Origin: Arthrobacter sp. H16F315
GTDB lineage: Bacteria; Actinomycetota; Actinomycetes; Actinomycetales; Micrococcaceae
NCBI RefSeq assembly: GCF_024124825.1
Contig: NZ_JAMXSS010000002.1
Location: 3,286,001 to 3,350,000, forward strand
Direction: 5' to 3'
Length of the DNA stretch: 64,000 nt
Shown here: positions 29,269-42,620 of the stretch, piece by piece
Layout: each line of letters starts with the position of its first letter
Numbering within the stretch: the stretch's first letter is position 1
Program-made: the position numbers and the translations under genes
The notes under the pieces: model-generated
What the model was told of the DNA's origin: nothing
The model's input: only the letters and a program-made list of their open reading frames with translations
Databases searched by the model: none

Positions 29269-31062
29269 TCAGTCCTCGGAACGTTCCGGATCGTGGGAGT
29301 CGGCGTCGCCGCTTCCGGTTGCGCCGGACAGTAGCTCGGAGCGGTCCAGCGTGTCCTTCTCCACGGAGTCCTCATCGGATTCAGCGTCGTCGGATTCCCA
29401 GAAGTCGGATTCGGCGTCGTCGGATCCGTCGTCGAGGGCGGTCACAGCCGCCTCGCCGGTCTCCTCAAAGCCGGCGACGTCCTCAGCGCTGGCAGCACGC
29501 GGCGCCTGCGACTGGGCCGCAGCGGCGGACCGCTCGGCAGCCTGATCGGCGAGGAGCCTGCGCTGCTGCTCTTGCTCGCGGGCGTCCTCGTCCTCATCCC
29601 AACCCAGGTCGATGATGTCGGGATCCTCCTCGACGTCGAGGCCGAGGGCATTCTCGGCCACGGCGGCCTGGCGTTCCCACTTCTGCGCTTCAGTCGTCCG
29701 GCCAACCGCTCCCAGAGCATCGGCGTAGGCACGGAAGAGGCGCGGGCTGTAGGAGAATGCACGGTTGATGTCGAGCTGGGCAATTTCCAGTTCGGAAACC
29801 GCAGCGTCGAGTTGACCAAGGTCTGTCCGGGCGCCGGCGGCCACGATGGCGAGCTCTGCCTTGCCGGGGGCGTCGAGGTCCTTGGCTTCCTCGGAGCGGG
29901 CCATTTCCAGGGCACGGTCGGCACGTCCGAGTCCGCGCTCACAGTCAGCCATCACCGGCAAGTGCATGTTGGAACCGCTGATCCGACGGTAGGTGCGGAA
30001 CTCGCGCAGGGCTTCACCATAGTGGCCGGCGGCATAGGCGGTCAGGCCCACTGCTTCGCGAACGGCTGCGAGGCGGCCACCGCGGCGGCTTGCTGCGAGG
30101 GCATGCTGGAATGCCAGCTCCGGTTCATCGTCGATCAGACGCCCTGCCATCACGAGGTGGCGGGCCACCCACTCGGCGCTGTTGTCCTCGAGTGTCTTGA
30201 TCTGGTGCTGGGTGGCACGGTCAAGTTCCTTGCCCGTAACGTCATCGTCAATCTGGGGTGAGCGTTCGCGGTCGGGGCGGTTGGCGCTGCGCAGGTCGCG
30301 GGCGTTGGGGACGCGGGCCGGGCGGTCTTCTGGGCGGTCCCGGCCAAACTGGCGGGGGCCGGAGTCACCGCGGTCAAAGCCGCGGGCCGGACGGTCGTCA
30401 CGGTTGCCGAAGGGCTTGCGGTTCTCGCCGCCGCTGTAAGGGGGTTTCCGGTCGCCGCCGCCGGCACCGAAGCTCCTGCGCTCTGCGCCGCCTTCGCGGG
30501 GAGCACGGTCACCATAAGGCTTCCGGTCACGATCGCCGCCGCTGTAAGGGGGTTTCCGGTCGCCGCCGCCGGCACCGAAGCTCCTGCGCTCTGCGCCGCC
30601 TTCGCGGGGAGCACGGTCACCATAAGGCTTCCGGTCACGATCGCCGCCGCTGTAAGGGGGTTTCCGGTCGCCGCCGCCGGCACCGAAGCTCCTGCGCTCT
30701 GCGCCGCCTTCGCGGGGAGCACGGTCACCATAAGGCTTCCGGTCACGATCGCCGCCGCTGTAAGGGGGTTTCCGGTCGCCGCCGCCGGCACCGAAGCTCC
30801 TGCGCTCTGCGCCGCCTTCGCGGGGAGCACGGTCACCATAAGGCTTCCGGTCACGATCGCCGCCGCTGTAAGGGGGTTTCCGGTCGCCGCCGCCGGCACC
30901 GAAGCTCCTGCGCTCTGCGCCGCCTTCGCGGGGAGCACGGTCACCATAAGGCTTCCGGTCACGATCGCCGCCGCCGCTGTAAGGGGGCTTCCGGTCGCCG
31001 CCGCCGGCACCGAAGTTGCCTCGGTCGTTGCCGCCACGATTACGGTCGTTGTGCTCAGCCAT
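29269..31062 (-). CDS. TPR-like protein with Arg/Gly-rich tandem-repeat N-terminus and acidic tail
   Basis: The protein has 597 residues. Residues 1-15 (MAEHNDRNRGGNDRG) are followed by a tandem array of 36-residue Gly/Arg/Asp/Lys repeats to about 212, then a basic linker. A helical TPR-like region follows (about 325-475: LAAVREAVGLTAYAAGHYGE, LFRAYADALGAVGRTTEAQK), and finally a strongly acidic C-terminus (DDAESDFWESDDAESDEDSV). The basic disordered head suggests RNA or ribosome association; this is inference. The homologous position in Mycobacterium (Rv1691) also holds a TPR-type protein. The ATG at 31062 has AGGAGG nine bases upstream. Confidence 0.85.
   Translation of the reverse strand: MAEHNDRNRGGNDRGNFGAGGGDRKPPYSGGGDRDRKPYGDRAPREGGAERRSFGAGGGDRKPPYSGGDRDRKPYGDRAPREGGAERRSFGAGGGDRKPPYSGGDRDRKPYGDRAPREGGAERRSFGAGGGDRKPPYSGGDRDRKPYGDRAPREGGAERRSFGAGGGDRKPPYSGGDRDRKPYGDRAPREGGAERRSFGAGGGDRKPPYSGGENRKPFGNRDDRPARGFDRGDSGPRQFGRDRPEDRPARVPNARDLRSANRPDRERSPQIDDDVTGKELDRATQHQIKTLEDNSAEWVARHLVMAGRLIDDEPELAFQHALAASRRGGRLAAVREAVGLTAYAAGHYGEALREFRTYRRISGSNMHLPVMADCERGLGRADRALEMARSEEAKDLDAPGKAELAIVAAGARTDLGQLDAAVSELEIAQLDINRAFSYSPRLFRAYADALGAVGRTTEAQKWERQAAVAENALGLDVEEDPDIIDLGWDEDEDAREQEQQRRLLADQAAERSAAAAQSQAPRAASAEDVAGFEETGEAAVTALDDGSDDAESDFWESDDAESDEDSVEKDTLDRSELLSGATGSGDADSHDPERSED
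30427..31017 (-). repeat. In-frame 108-base tandem repeat array (five units plus a partial)
   Basis: Five consecutive units of 108 bases (the first 111, with one extra Gly codon) and a partial sixth lie inside the TPR gene. Each encodes 36 residues beginning SFGAGGGDRKPPYSGGDRDR and ending GGAERR. The units appear almost identical at the DNA level, so the array expanded recently. Because 108 is divisible by three, other frames on both strands also stay open across it; these are not genes. Copy number may differ between strains and may be misassembled. Confidence 0.92.
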
Positions 31063-31380
31063 GATGGATTCCTCCTGTTGTGAGCTGACCACTGGCGTAA
31101 TCGCAGCCGCTCTATTCCGTGTTTCGTTCCTACGCAACCCGAAATCAAGCGCTTCGAAGTCCGTACATCTCATCCAATTCTAAGCGAGTCCCCTGCGCCC
31201 GGCTAACGGCAGTGGGCCTTTCCGCGGTCGCGGTGTCGAGCCTCACAGCCGCACCGCTATTCTGGCCGCGTGGGTCGGCGGGGCTGGCCATCGAGCTCCT
31301 GGCGTGGATTGATGGGCGGCGGTTTCCCCGCTGAGCCGACCGTGGTGTCCGGTGTGTTTGGGTGGGGGTGTTAAATGCGG
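31063..31380. other. Intergenic region between TPR gene and rRNA terminator
   Basis: 318 bases without a convincing gene. Reading minus, a TAGAAT hexamer at 31177-31182 could be the -10 element of the TPR gene, but no good -35 is seen. Short open frames here on both strands lack ribosome sites and family resemblance. Confidence 0.5.
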
Positions 31381-31409
31381 GAGGACCCCCAACATTGTTG
31401 GGGGTCCTC
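31381..31409 (-). terminator. rRNA operon terminator hairpin
   Basis: Perfect 13-base stem (31381-31393 with 31397-31409) with a three-base loop, 16 bases beyond the 3' end of 5S rRNA. In the minus direction it is followed by CCGCATTTAAC, a weak T-tract. This is the expected place and form of the rrn terminator. Confidence 0.85.
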
Positions 31410-31425
31410 GACCGTTTAATGATGT

Positions 31426-31543
31426 TCCGGCGGTGACCTACTCTCCCACACCCTCCCGGGTGCAGTACCATCGGCGCTGTGGGTCTTAGCTTCCGGGTTC
31501 GGAATGGGACCGGGCGTTTCCCCCACGCTATGACCGCCGTAAC
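31426..31543 (-). rRNA. rrf: 5S ribosomal RNA
   Basis: In the minus direction it begins GTTACGGCGGTCATAGCG and contains CCCATTCCGAACCCGGAAG and GGAGAGTAGGTCACCGCC, the universal 5S signatures, with self-complementary ends. Ends are estimated to within a few bases. It is the last gene of the operon. Confidence 0.95.
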
Positions 31544-31658
31544 TTTGTGTCCGCACCGGTCCGCGCCTGGGGCGTGGTGGTGGGAAATCTGTGGTTACAA
31601 CTGTGGTGTTGTGATGTTGTTGTGTTTTTGTTCCTCACGCAACGGGTTTGTTGGTTGG

Positions 31659-31683
31659 GAACCACATAGTGGACGCAAGCATT
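31659..31683 (-). promoter_or_regulatory. 23S processing stem, 3' arm
   Basis: Lies in the 23S-5S spacer. Its transcript pairs with the arm at 34995-35019 over 24 of 25 positions (two G-U pairs), enclosing 23S rRNA. This is the arrangement of an RNase III processing stalk. Confidence 0.75.
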
Positions 31684-31751
31684 CTTGTTATCTTTGTTCT
31701 CTCTTCCGGGTGTGAACGTCTTTTGAATCCGTTCACGGAAGAGGGAGTGTG

Positions 31752-36917
<5,166 letters not shown>

Positions 36918-37365
36918 AGTAAAACAGACACAACCAACACCCCCGGGAAAACGGGACGCGCCAGCTGCACAAAATTTGAAACCAGCTGTAAAAACCAGAC
37001 CACACCACGGGGTGGCGGACCTGATCAATTCAACCAATTCAATACAATAAATTGGTATCAACAAACTTGGCACACTATTGAGTTCTCAAACAACAGACAC
37101 ATTCAAAGTAGTAGCTGAAAGAATTCAACTAAATGAATTCTTTATCTTTCAGTTTTTCTTTGCTGCGATATTTCAAGCCTATTTCATTCATTTCCACTTT
37201 GCAAATCCGGATTTTCATCCGAAGTTCACTTGCTGGAGTAAATGTCCCCACCAAAATATGAAGCATTTTTTCGATTTGCACGATGTACTCCGGGGAGGAC
37301 AAAAGCGCTAAAAGAATTGCTTCTCTAGTTTGGTTGGGGTTGGCCACCACTCTGTGGTGGCGACT
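36918..37365 (-). other. rRNA operon leader
   Basis: About 450 bases between the predicted start of transcription and 16S. It is strikingly AT-rich (37081-37320) against a high-GC genome. It begins with a small hairpin (37343-37350 with 37354-37361), has an imperfect inverted repeat around 37118-37158 (CTGAAAG...CTTTCAG), and carries the antitermination-like box at 37073-37095. Confidence 0.7.
37073..37095 (-). promoter_or_regulatory. Antitermination-like box in the rRNA leader
   Basis: In the minus direction TGTTGTTTGAGAACT then CAATAGTG. It is matched in the 16S-23S spacer, so it appears before both 16S and 23S, as expected for a boxA-type Nus-factor site or a processing signal. Confidence 0.65.
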
Positions 37366-37371
37366 AAAAGA

Positions 37372-37400
37372 ACAATACACGCTCCGCCCCGACCTTGCAA
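37372..37400 (-). promoter_or_regulatory. Candidate rRNA operon promoter
   Basis: In the minus direction -35 TTGCAA (37395-37400) and -10 TATTGT (37372-37377) are separated by exactly 17 bases, 41 bases downstream of the tyrS stop and about 455 bases before 16S. It is the best sigma-70-type match in the gap. Additional promoters may exist. Confidence 0.6.
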
Positions 37401-37440
37401 GCGGGTTGGCAAGCGGGGTACGTCGACGCGCGGTGTTCGG

Positions 37441-38753
37441 CTAGGACGCGCGGACTTCCACGGTGGCCAGATTCTTTTTGCCGCGGCGCAACAGCAGGTA
37501 TCGGCCGTGGAGCAGTTGGCCGGACTCAATGACGGCGTCGGGATCTGCAACCTTGGCATTGTTGACGTACGCCCCGCCCTCCCCCACCGTGCGGCGGGCG
37601 GCGGACTTGCTCTCCGACAGGCCCGTTGCGACCAGGAGTTCGATGATGCCCAAGGTGCCGGCGCCGACTGTCGCGGACGGCAGCTCTGACGTGGCTGCCT
37701 TGAGTGTTGCCTCGTCCAGGGCGCTCAGATCACCGTTGCCAAACAATGCAGCTGAGGCGGCAATGACCTTCTCTGTCGCGTCTACTCCGTGCACGAGCGA
37801 AGTCACTTCGTAGGCAAGCTTGCGCTGTCCTTCGCGGGCGAACGGCCGCTCGGCCAGCGCAGCTTCCAGGGTCTCGATCTCCGCCCGGTTGAGGAACGTA
37901 AAGACCTTAAGGCGCGCAGCAACGTCGCTGTCTGCGGTGTTGAGCCAAAACTGATAGAACGCATACGGGCTGCACATCTCCGGATCAAGCCAGATGGCGT
38001 TACCCTCGCTCTTGCCGAACTTCGTCCCGTCGGCATTGGTGATGAGTGGGGTCCCCAGCGCGTGGACGTGTTTGCCCTCAACCTTGCGGATCAGGTCAGT
38101 GCCGCTGGTCAGGTTGCCCCACTGGTCCGACCCCCGGTCTGCAAGACACAGCCGTGGTCACGGAAGAGCTGGAGGTAGTCCATACCCTGCAGGATCTGGT
38201 AACTGAATTCCGTGTAGCTGATTCCCTCGTCGGAGTTCAGCCGGTTGGCGACGATGTCTTTTTTGATCATGGTGCCAACCCGGAAATGTTTGCCGATTCC
38301 GCGCAGAAAATCGATGGCGCTCAAGGGCGCGGTCCAGTCAAGGTTGTTGACCATCCGGGCCGCGTTGTCGCCCTCAAAACTGAGGAACCGCTGGACCTGC
38401 GCCTGCAGTTTTCCGACCCATTCCGCTACCGTCTCGGGGGTGTTAAGCACACGCTCTGCACTCTGGCGCGGATCACCGATGAGGCCGGTGGAGCCGCCGA
38501 CGAGGCCGAGGGGCTTGTGGCCGGCTAGTTGGATCCGGCGCATTAGCAGCAACTGCACCAGGTTGCCAAGGTGCAGACTCGGAGCAGTGGGATCGAAGCC
38601 GCAGTAATAGCTCACTGGTTCTCCGGCGAGCAGCTGCTGAAGCTCCGCCTCATCCGTGGAGACGTGGACCAGGCCCCGCCATTTCAGCTCCTGCCAGACG
38701 TCGGCGAAGCTGGGGTCATTCTGCTGGGAACGGAGATCATTTAGCTGGGACAC
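37441..38753 (-). CDS. tyrS: Tyrosyl-tRNA synthetase (one frame break)
   Basis: Class I synthetase, essential. The reconstructed protein has 437 residues. The HIGH-type motif is in FDPTAPSLHLGNLVQLLL, the KMSKS-type motif in GTKFGKSEGNAIWLDPE, and a C-terminal S4 domain ends RGKKNLATVEVRAS. A base is missing in the C5 run 38131-38135: the literal frame gives CVLQTGGRTSGAT and stops, while the restored frame reads QTGGSDQWGNLTSGTDLIRK, the invariant tyrosine-binding block. It lies next to the rRNA operon promoter. A sequencing error is far more likely than loss. Confidence 0.94.
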
Positions 38754-38829
38754 GGAATCTAAGGTAGCAGGATCAGCGCACCCTCAGCGTCTGTGACCGT
38801 CGGCCGAGACCGGCACCGCCGTTCCGGGC

Positions 38830-41058
38830 TCAGTCTTCGATGCCCGCCGGCACGCCGGCAGAGGCGATGAGCCGCAGCCGCTGGGTGGGCCGGGTCATGG
38901 CCACATACAGGTCACCGACACGGCCGTGCTCACGGTTCAGCATGGCCGAGGGCTCCAGCACCACAACGCCGTCGAACTCCAAGCCCTTGGCCTCGCGGGG
39001 ACTGATAACAACAATGTCCTGGGCATAACTGCCGGCGTCGGTGCCGACGCGGCGCCCGTAAACGGCGCGCAGTGCCGCCGTGGCTTCGGAAAGAAGCCCG
39101 CCGTCGGCAATGACCGCCAGCAGGCCGCCCTCCAGGGAAGCGAGTTCCTCCGGCAGGACCGCAACGAGCTTGCTGATGATCTGGCCCGGCTCGACGCGGT
39201 CGATCACCGGTGCCCAGCGACCCTCGCGGACAGCCTTGGGTGCGGAGACGACAAGCCCCGCCGCGTTGGCCATCCGGGCCGCCGCTTCGGCAATCTGCGA
39301 GGGGGTGCGGTAGTTGACTGTGAGCTCCTCGAGCTGCCAGCGGTCACCGAACATCGGGGCCAGGGCGCTCTGCCAGGAATTGGCGCCCACCACGGAACTT
39401 GTCTGGGCAATGTCGCCCACGATGGTGAAGGACTTCAGCGGGCAGCGGCGGACCAGCAGGCGCCACTGCATCGGCGAGAGCTCCTGGGCCTCATCCACCA
39501 CAATGTGCCCAAAGGCCCAGCTGCGGTCGGTCGTGGCACGCTCTGCTGCAGTGAGCCGGGCCTCGCGTTCCTGGTTCTGGTCAACGAGCTCTTCCGCGGA
39601 GATCAAGACGTCCACGCCGGCGGTTTCCATGTTAACAAGCGTCTGTTTGGCGTTGGCCAGGTCGCGTGCACGATCGTGTTCCTGCTGTGCCAGCCCCCTG
39701 CCCGCAGCGGCGTCCAGCTCGCCGAGAAGTTCGGCTGCCTCGTCCAACAGCGGCACGTCAGCTTCGGTCCACGGCGCATCGGCCGGACGGAGCAGCAGTT
39801 GCCGCTCGGCCGGGCTGAGCTGGGGGGTACAGGCTTCCAGGATCGCCGGCTTGCTGAAGAGTTCACCTATCAGCTTCTCCGGCGTCATTGGCATCCAGCA
39901 CAGATTCAATGCGATCCGGACGTCCCGGGCGGAGCGGACATCCTCGGCGAGGTAGGAGCGGTCTGCGTTGTTGCCGATGCTGCCGGCCTCGACGAGTTCG
40001 GTCATCTGTTCGGTCAGTTCGCGCAGCAGCATCCTGACAAACGAAACGCGCGCTTCGTTGTGCGGCTTGCCGGTGGAGCGTGCGCGGTCCCGGGCACGGC
40101 GGACCTGCCGGGGAGTCAGGAGGAGTTTGCGCCCGTCCACTTCAAGGACGCGGTTCTCCGCAGGAATACGCTGCCGGTTGGCCACCGCGTTCGCCACGAC
40201 CTCGACCATGTCCAGCCGGCCCTTGATGGCAGCGACCTCGGACTCCGGCTCGGCCACGGCATGGATTCCGGGCATAAGCCGGCCGACACTGGCCATCACA
40301 ACGCCGGTCTCGCCGAGCGACGGCAAGACGCGTTCGATGTACTTCATAAAGGACGACGACGGTCCCACCAGCAGGACGCCGGCGGTCTTGAGCCGGTCCC
40401 GGTGCGTGTAGAGCAGGTAGGCCGCACGGTGCAGGGCAACCGCCGTTTTGCCGGTGCCGGGCCCGCCCTGGACGACAAGGGCTCCGGAGATCGAGGACCT
40501 GATGATCCGGTCCTGCTCGGACTGGATGGTGCCGACGATGTCTGACATCCGTCCGGTCCGCTTGGAGTTAAGGGCTGCCAGCAGCGCGCCCTCGCCCTGC
40601 AGGGACTCGTTGTCCGCGAGCAACCCGGCGTCCAGGACATCGTCCTCGATGGCCTTGACCTCGCGGCCCTGCAGGATGAGATGGCGCCGGCGCCGCACTC
40701 CCTGCCGGTCAAACGCGGTGGCCTGGTAAAAGTGTCCGGCTTCCGGCGCACGCCAGTCGAGCATAAGCCGCTGCAGCTCGTCAGTGGTCAGCCCGATGCG
40801 GCCGATGTACTGCGCCTCCCCGGAGTCGAGGTCGAGGCGGCCGAACACCAGCCGGTCATCGACGGCGTCGAGCTGCGCAAGGCGGTCCTCGTAGAGTGCA
40901 GCGAACGCATCCCGCTCGGAGACGTTCTGCATAGTGCCCACCGCACCGGCCCGACGGACCTGCGCCAGCTGGGTGCGCTTTTCCGCCCGCAGCTCGTCGA
41001 GCCGGGCGTAAAGTCCGGCTACATAGTCGCGTTCATGGGCCAAATCAGCGTCGTGCAT
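38830..41058 (-). CDS. HelD-like superfamily 1 helicase / RNA polymerase recycling factor
   Basis: The protein has 742 residues. The N-terminal antiparallel coiled coil (MHDADLAHERDYVAGLYARL...) precedes the helicase core: Walker A VVQGGPGTGKTAVALHRAAY, Walker B IVVDEAQELSPMQWRLL, motif III TIVGDIAQTSS, motif V/VI SPREAKGLEFDGVVV and YVAMTRPTQRL. This matches HelD, which removes RNA polymerase from stalled complexes; relatives (HelR) protect against rifamycins. No rifamycin-associated palindrome was seen upstream. The ATG at 41058 (GGGGAACG upstream) is preferred to 41094. Confidence 0.85.
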   Translation of the reverse strand: MHDADLAHERDYVAGLYARLDELRAEKRTQLAQVRRAGAVGTMQNVSERDAFAALYEDRLAQLDAVDDRLVFGRLDLDSGEAQYIGRIGLTTDELQRLMLDWRAPEAGHFYQATAFDRQGVRRRRHLILQGREVKAIEDDVLDAGLLADNESLQGEGALLAALNSKRTGRMSDIVGTIQSEQDRIIRSSISGALVVQGGPGTGKTAVALHRAAYLLYTHRDRLKTAGVLLVGPSSSFMKYIERVLPSLGETGVVMASVGRLMPGIHAVAEPESEVAAIKGRLDMVEVVANAVANRQRIPAENRVLEVDGRKLLLTPRQVRRARDRARSTGKPHNEARVSFVRMLLRELTEQMTELVEAGSIGNNADRSYLAEDVRSARDVRIALNLCWMPMTPEKLIGELFSKPAILEACTPQLSPAERQLLLRPADAPWTEADVPLLDEAAELLGELDAAAGRGLAQQEHDRARDLANAKQTLVNMETAGVDVLISAEELVDQNQEREARLTAAERATTDRSWAFGHIVVDEAQELSPMQWRLLVRRCPLKSFTIVGDIAQTSSVVGANSWQSALAPMFGDRWQLEELTVNYRTPSQIAEAAARMANAAGLVVSAPKAVREGRWAPVIDRVEPGQIISKLVAVLPEELASLEGGLLAVIADGGLLSEATAALRAVYGRRVGTDAGSYAQDIVVISPREAKGLEFDGVVVLEPSAMLNREHGRVGDLYVAMTRPTQRLRLIASAGVPAGIED

Positions 41059-41215
41059 CGAACGTTCCCCTATCGAAAAAGACAGACCAACCATTCTACA
41101 ACCATTTCAGTGCGGCACCGCTACACGACCGCTTTTAGCACCCCGGTACAGCGGGGCCCGCGGGATCGTCCCGCGGCCCGGTGCACCTTGCCGCCGGCCG
41201 GGCCCGGAGGGCGTT

Positions 41216-41788
41216 TTACAGCCGCAGCAGGGAACTGACCCGATGCCTGTCGAGGGCAGAACGGCCGTTAAGCTCACCCAGTTCCAGGACCACACCCACA
41301 CCGGCCACTTCGACGCCGCAGCGTTCGAACAGCCGGACGGCGGCAGCCAGCGTGCCGCCCGTGGCAAGGACGTCATCGAGAATCAGGACGCGGCTGCCGG
41401 GCGCAAGGTCAGTGGTGTGCAGTTCCAGGGTGGCGCTGCCGTACTCGAGCGCGTAGTCCTCGGAGACCACTTCACGGGGTAGCTTGCCGGCCTTGCGGAC
41501 AGTGATGACGCCCGTGCCGGTGGCGTAAGCCGCGGCAGCAGCCAGCAGGAAACCGCGGGCCTCCACGCCGGCCACGGCGTCGAACTGGCCCTTGAACGGC
41601 TCCACCAGGGCGTCCACAACAGCCCTGAGTGCCGCGCCGTCGGCGAAAACGGGGGTCAGGTCCTTGAAGACAATTCCCGGCTTGGGGTAATCCGGGATGG
41701 TGGCGCACAGGCTGCTAATCAGTTTGTCCACCGGCGCAGTGGTTTCACTCTTGGTCATCGTGGTCCGGGGAAGCTCGCTTTGATTCAC
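41216..41788 (-). CDS. apt: Adenine phosphoribosyltransferase
   Basis: Salvages adenine to AMP using PRPP. The protein has 190 residues. The PRPP-binding motif is in RVLILDDVLATGGTLAAAVR at about residues 132-151. Other family blocks are IPDYPKPGIVFKDLTPVFAD, VAGVEARGFLLAAA and VRKAGKLPREVVSEDYALEY. The start is GTG at 41788; ATG at 41755 is an alternative. It stands alone on the minus strand between helD and mpg. Confidence 0.93.
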   Translation of the reverse strand: MNQSELPRTTMTKSETTAPVDKLISSLCATIPDYPKPGIVFKDLTPVFADGAALRAVVDALVEPFKGQFDAVAGVEARGFLLAAAAAYATGTGVITVRKAGKLPREVVSEDYALEYGSATLELHTTDLAPGSRVLILDDVLATGGTLAAAVRLFERCGVEVAGVGVVLELGELNGRSALDRHRVSSLLRL

Positions 41789-41861
41789 CCGTCAAGCTTA
41801 CTCGCTGGGCTTTTACGGTTCCGTCGGGCACGTGTGCCGGTCGCCCGGCAGGGCCGGCCTG

Positions 41862-42529
41862 CTACCCCGGGCGCACCTTCGCTGCCTTGTAGCGGGAGAC
41901 GGTCGGGTCGCCGGTGACCCAGAAGCGCCAGGGGTAGTCGCGGCTGCCCCCGGCGCCCGAGACGCCGACGCGTGGTCCGGAACTGACATCCACGGCCGGC
42001 ACGTCCGGCAGTTCCAGCCGGAACGGGGCCAAAGCGCATCCCGGCCGGTGTCCGCCGTTGTGATGCCCAGTGCCGTGGCGAGCCGGGCCGGGCCGCTCGC
42101 GAGCTCCCTGGCGGATTTCGACGTCGGCCGGCGGGTGAGTGCCAGGTCTTCCCCTGCCACAATCATTCCGGCCCGCAGCAGCACTGCAGAGGCTTCTCCG
42201 AGCGGTCCGCAGACGATATTGGCGCAGTGGTGCATGCCGTAGCTGAGGTAGACGTAGAGGTGCCCGGCCGGGCCGAACATCGGGGCGTTGCGCGCGGTGG
42301 CGCCGCGAAAGGTGTGCGAACCGGGATCCGGGTGCTGCGAGTCGTGCGGTCCCAGATAGGCCTCCACCTCGCTGATCCGCACGGACACCAGGCCGTCGGG
42401 ACCCTCGTGCGTCAAAACCGCGCCAAGCAGCAGCGGCGCCACCTGCCGGGCGTCGGCGGACAGGAGCCCCCGCAGCCCAGTGGCCGGCAATCCACGGCCC
42501 GGCGCACTGTCAGGAGGAGTCGCACTCAT
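41862..42529 (-). CDS. mpg: 3-methyladenine DNA glycosylase, Mpg/AAG type (one frame break)
   Basis: Excises alkylated purines. The reconstructed protein has 222 residues. The N-terminal part [40 protein letters not shown] (catalytic Glu), [20 protein letters not shown] and [12 protein letters not shown] are characteristic of the family. A base is missing at 42023-42033: the literal frame reads [11 protein letters not shown], while the restored frame gives [20 protein letters not shown] and ends [20 protein letters not shown] before a stop at 41862. It is divergent from the Ada-AlkA gene, so alkylation repair genes cluster here. Confidence 0.9.
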
Positions 42530-42620
42530 GCTCCGACTTTAACAAACCCGCCGGATCACCCTGCACGGCCATGTCCGATTTCCGCTAGCAGCGGCACCCG
42601 GATGCTGGCAGGATGAACTC

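Noticed and set aside
30427..31017. CRISPR-like array
   Set aside because: The repeats are contiguous without unique spacers, are coding in frame, and no cas genes are present.
30258..31064. Plus-strand open frame of 268 codons opposite the TPR gene repeats
   Set aside because: It is a by-product of the 108-base repeat, rich in RRR/GHH runs, with no ribosome site; the minus-strand frame has a clean start and family context.
31119..31334. Small plus-strand gene upstream of the rRNA terminator
   Set aside because: No ribosome site, no recognisable protein features, and an overlapping minus-strand frame is equally open.
37343..37361. Hairpin GCCACCAC/GTGGTGGC as tyrS terminator
   Set aside because: It lies downstream of the predicted rRNA promoter and has no T-tract, so it is more likely the 5' end of the rRNA leader; termination cannot be excluded.
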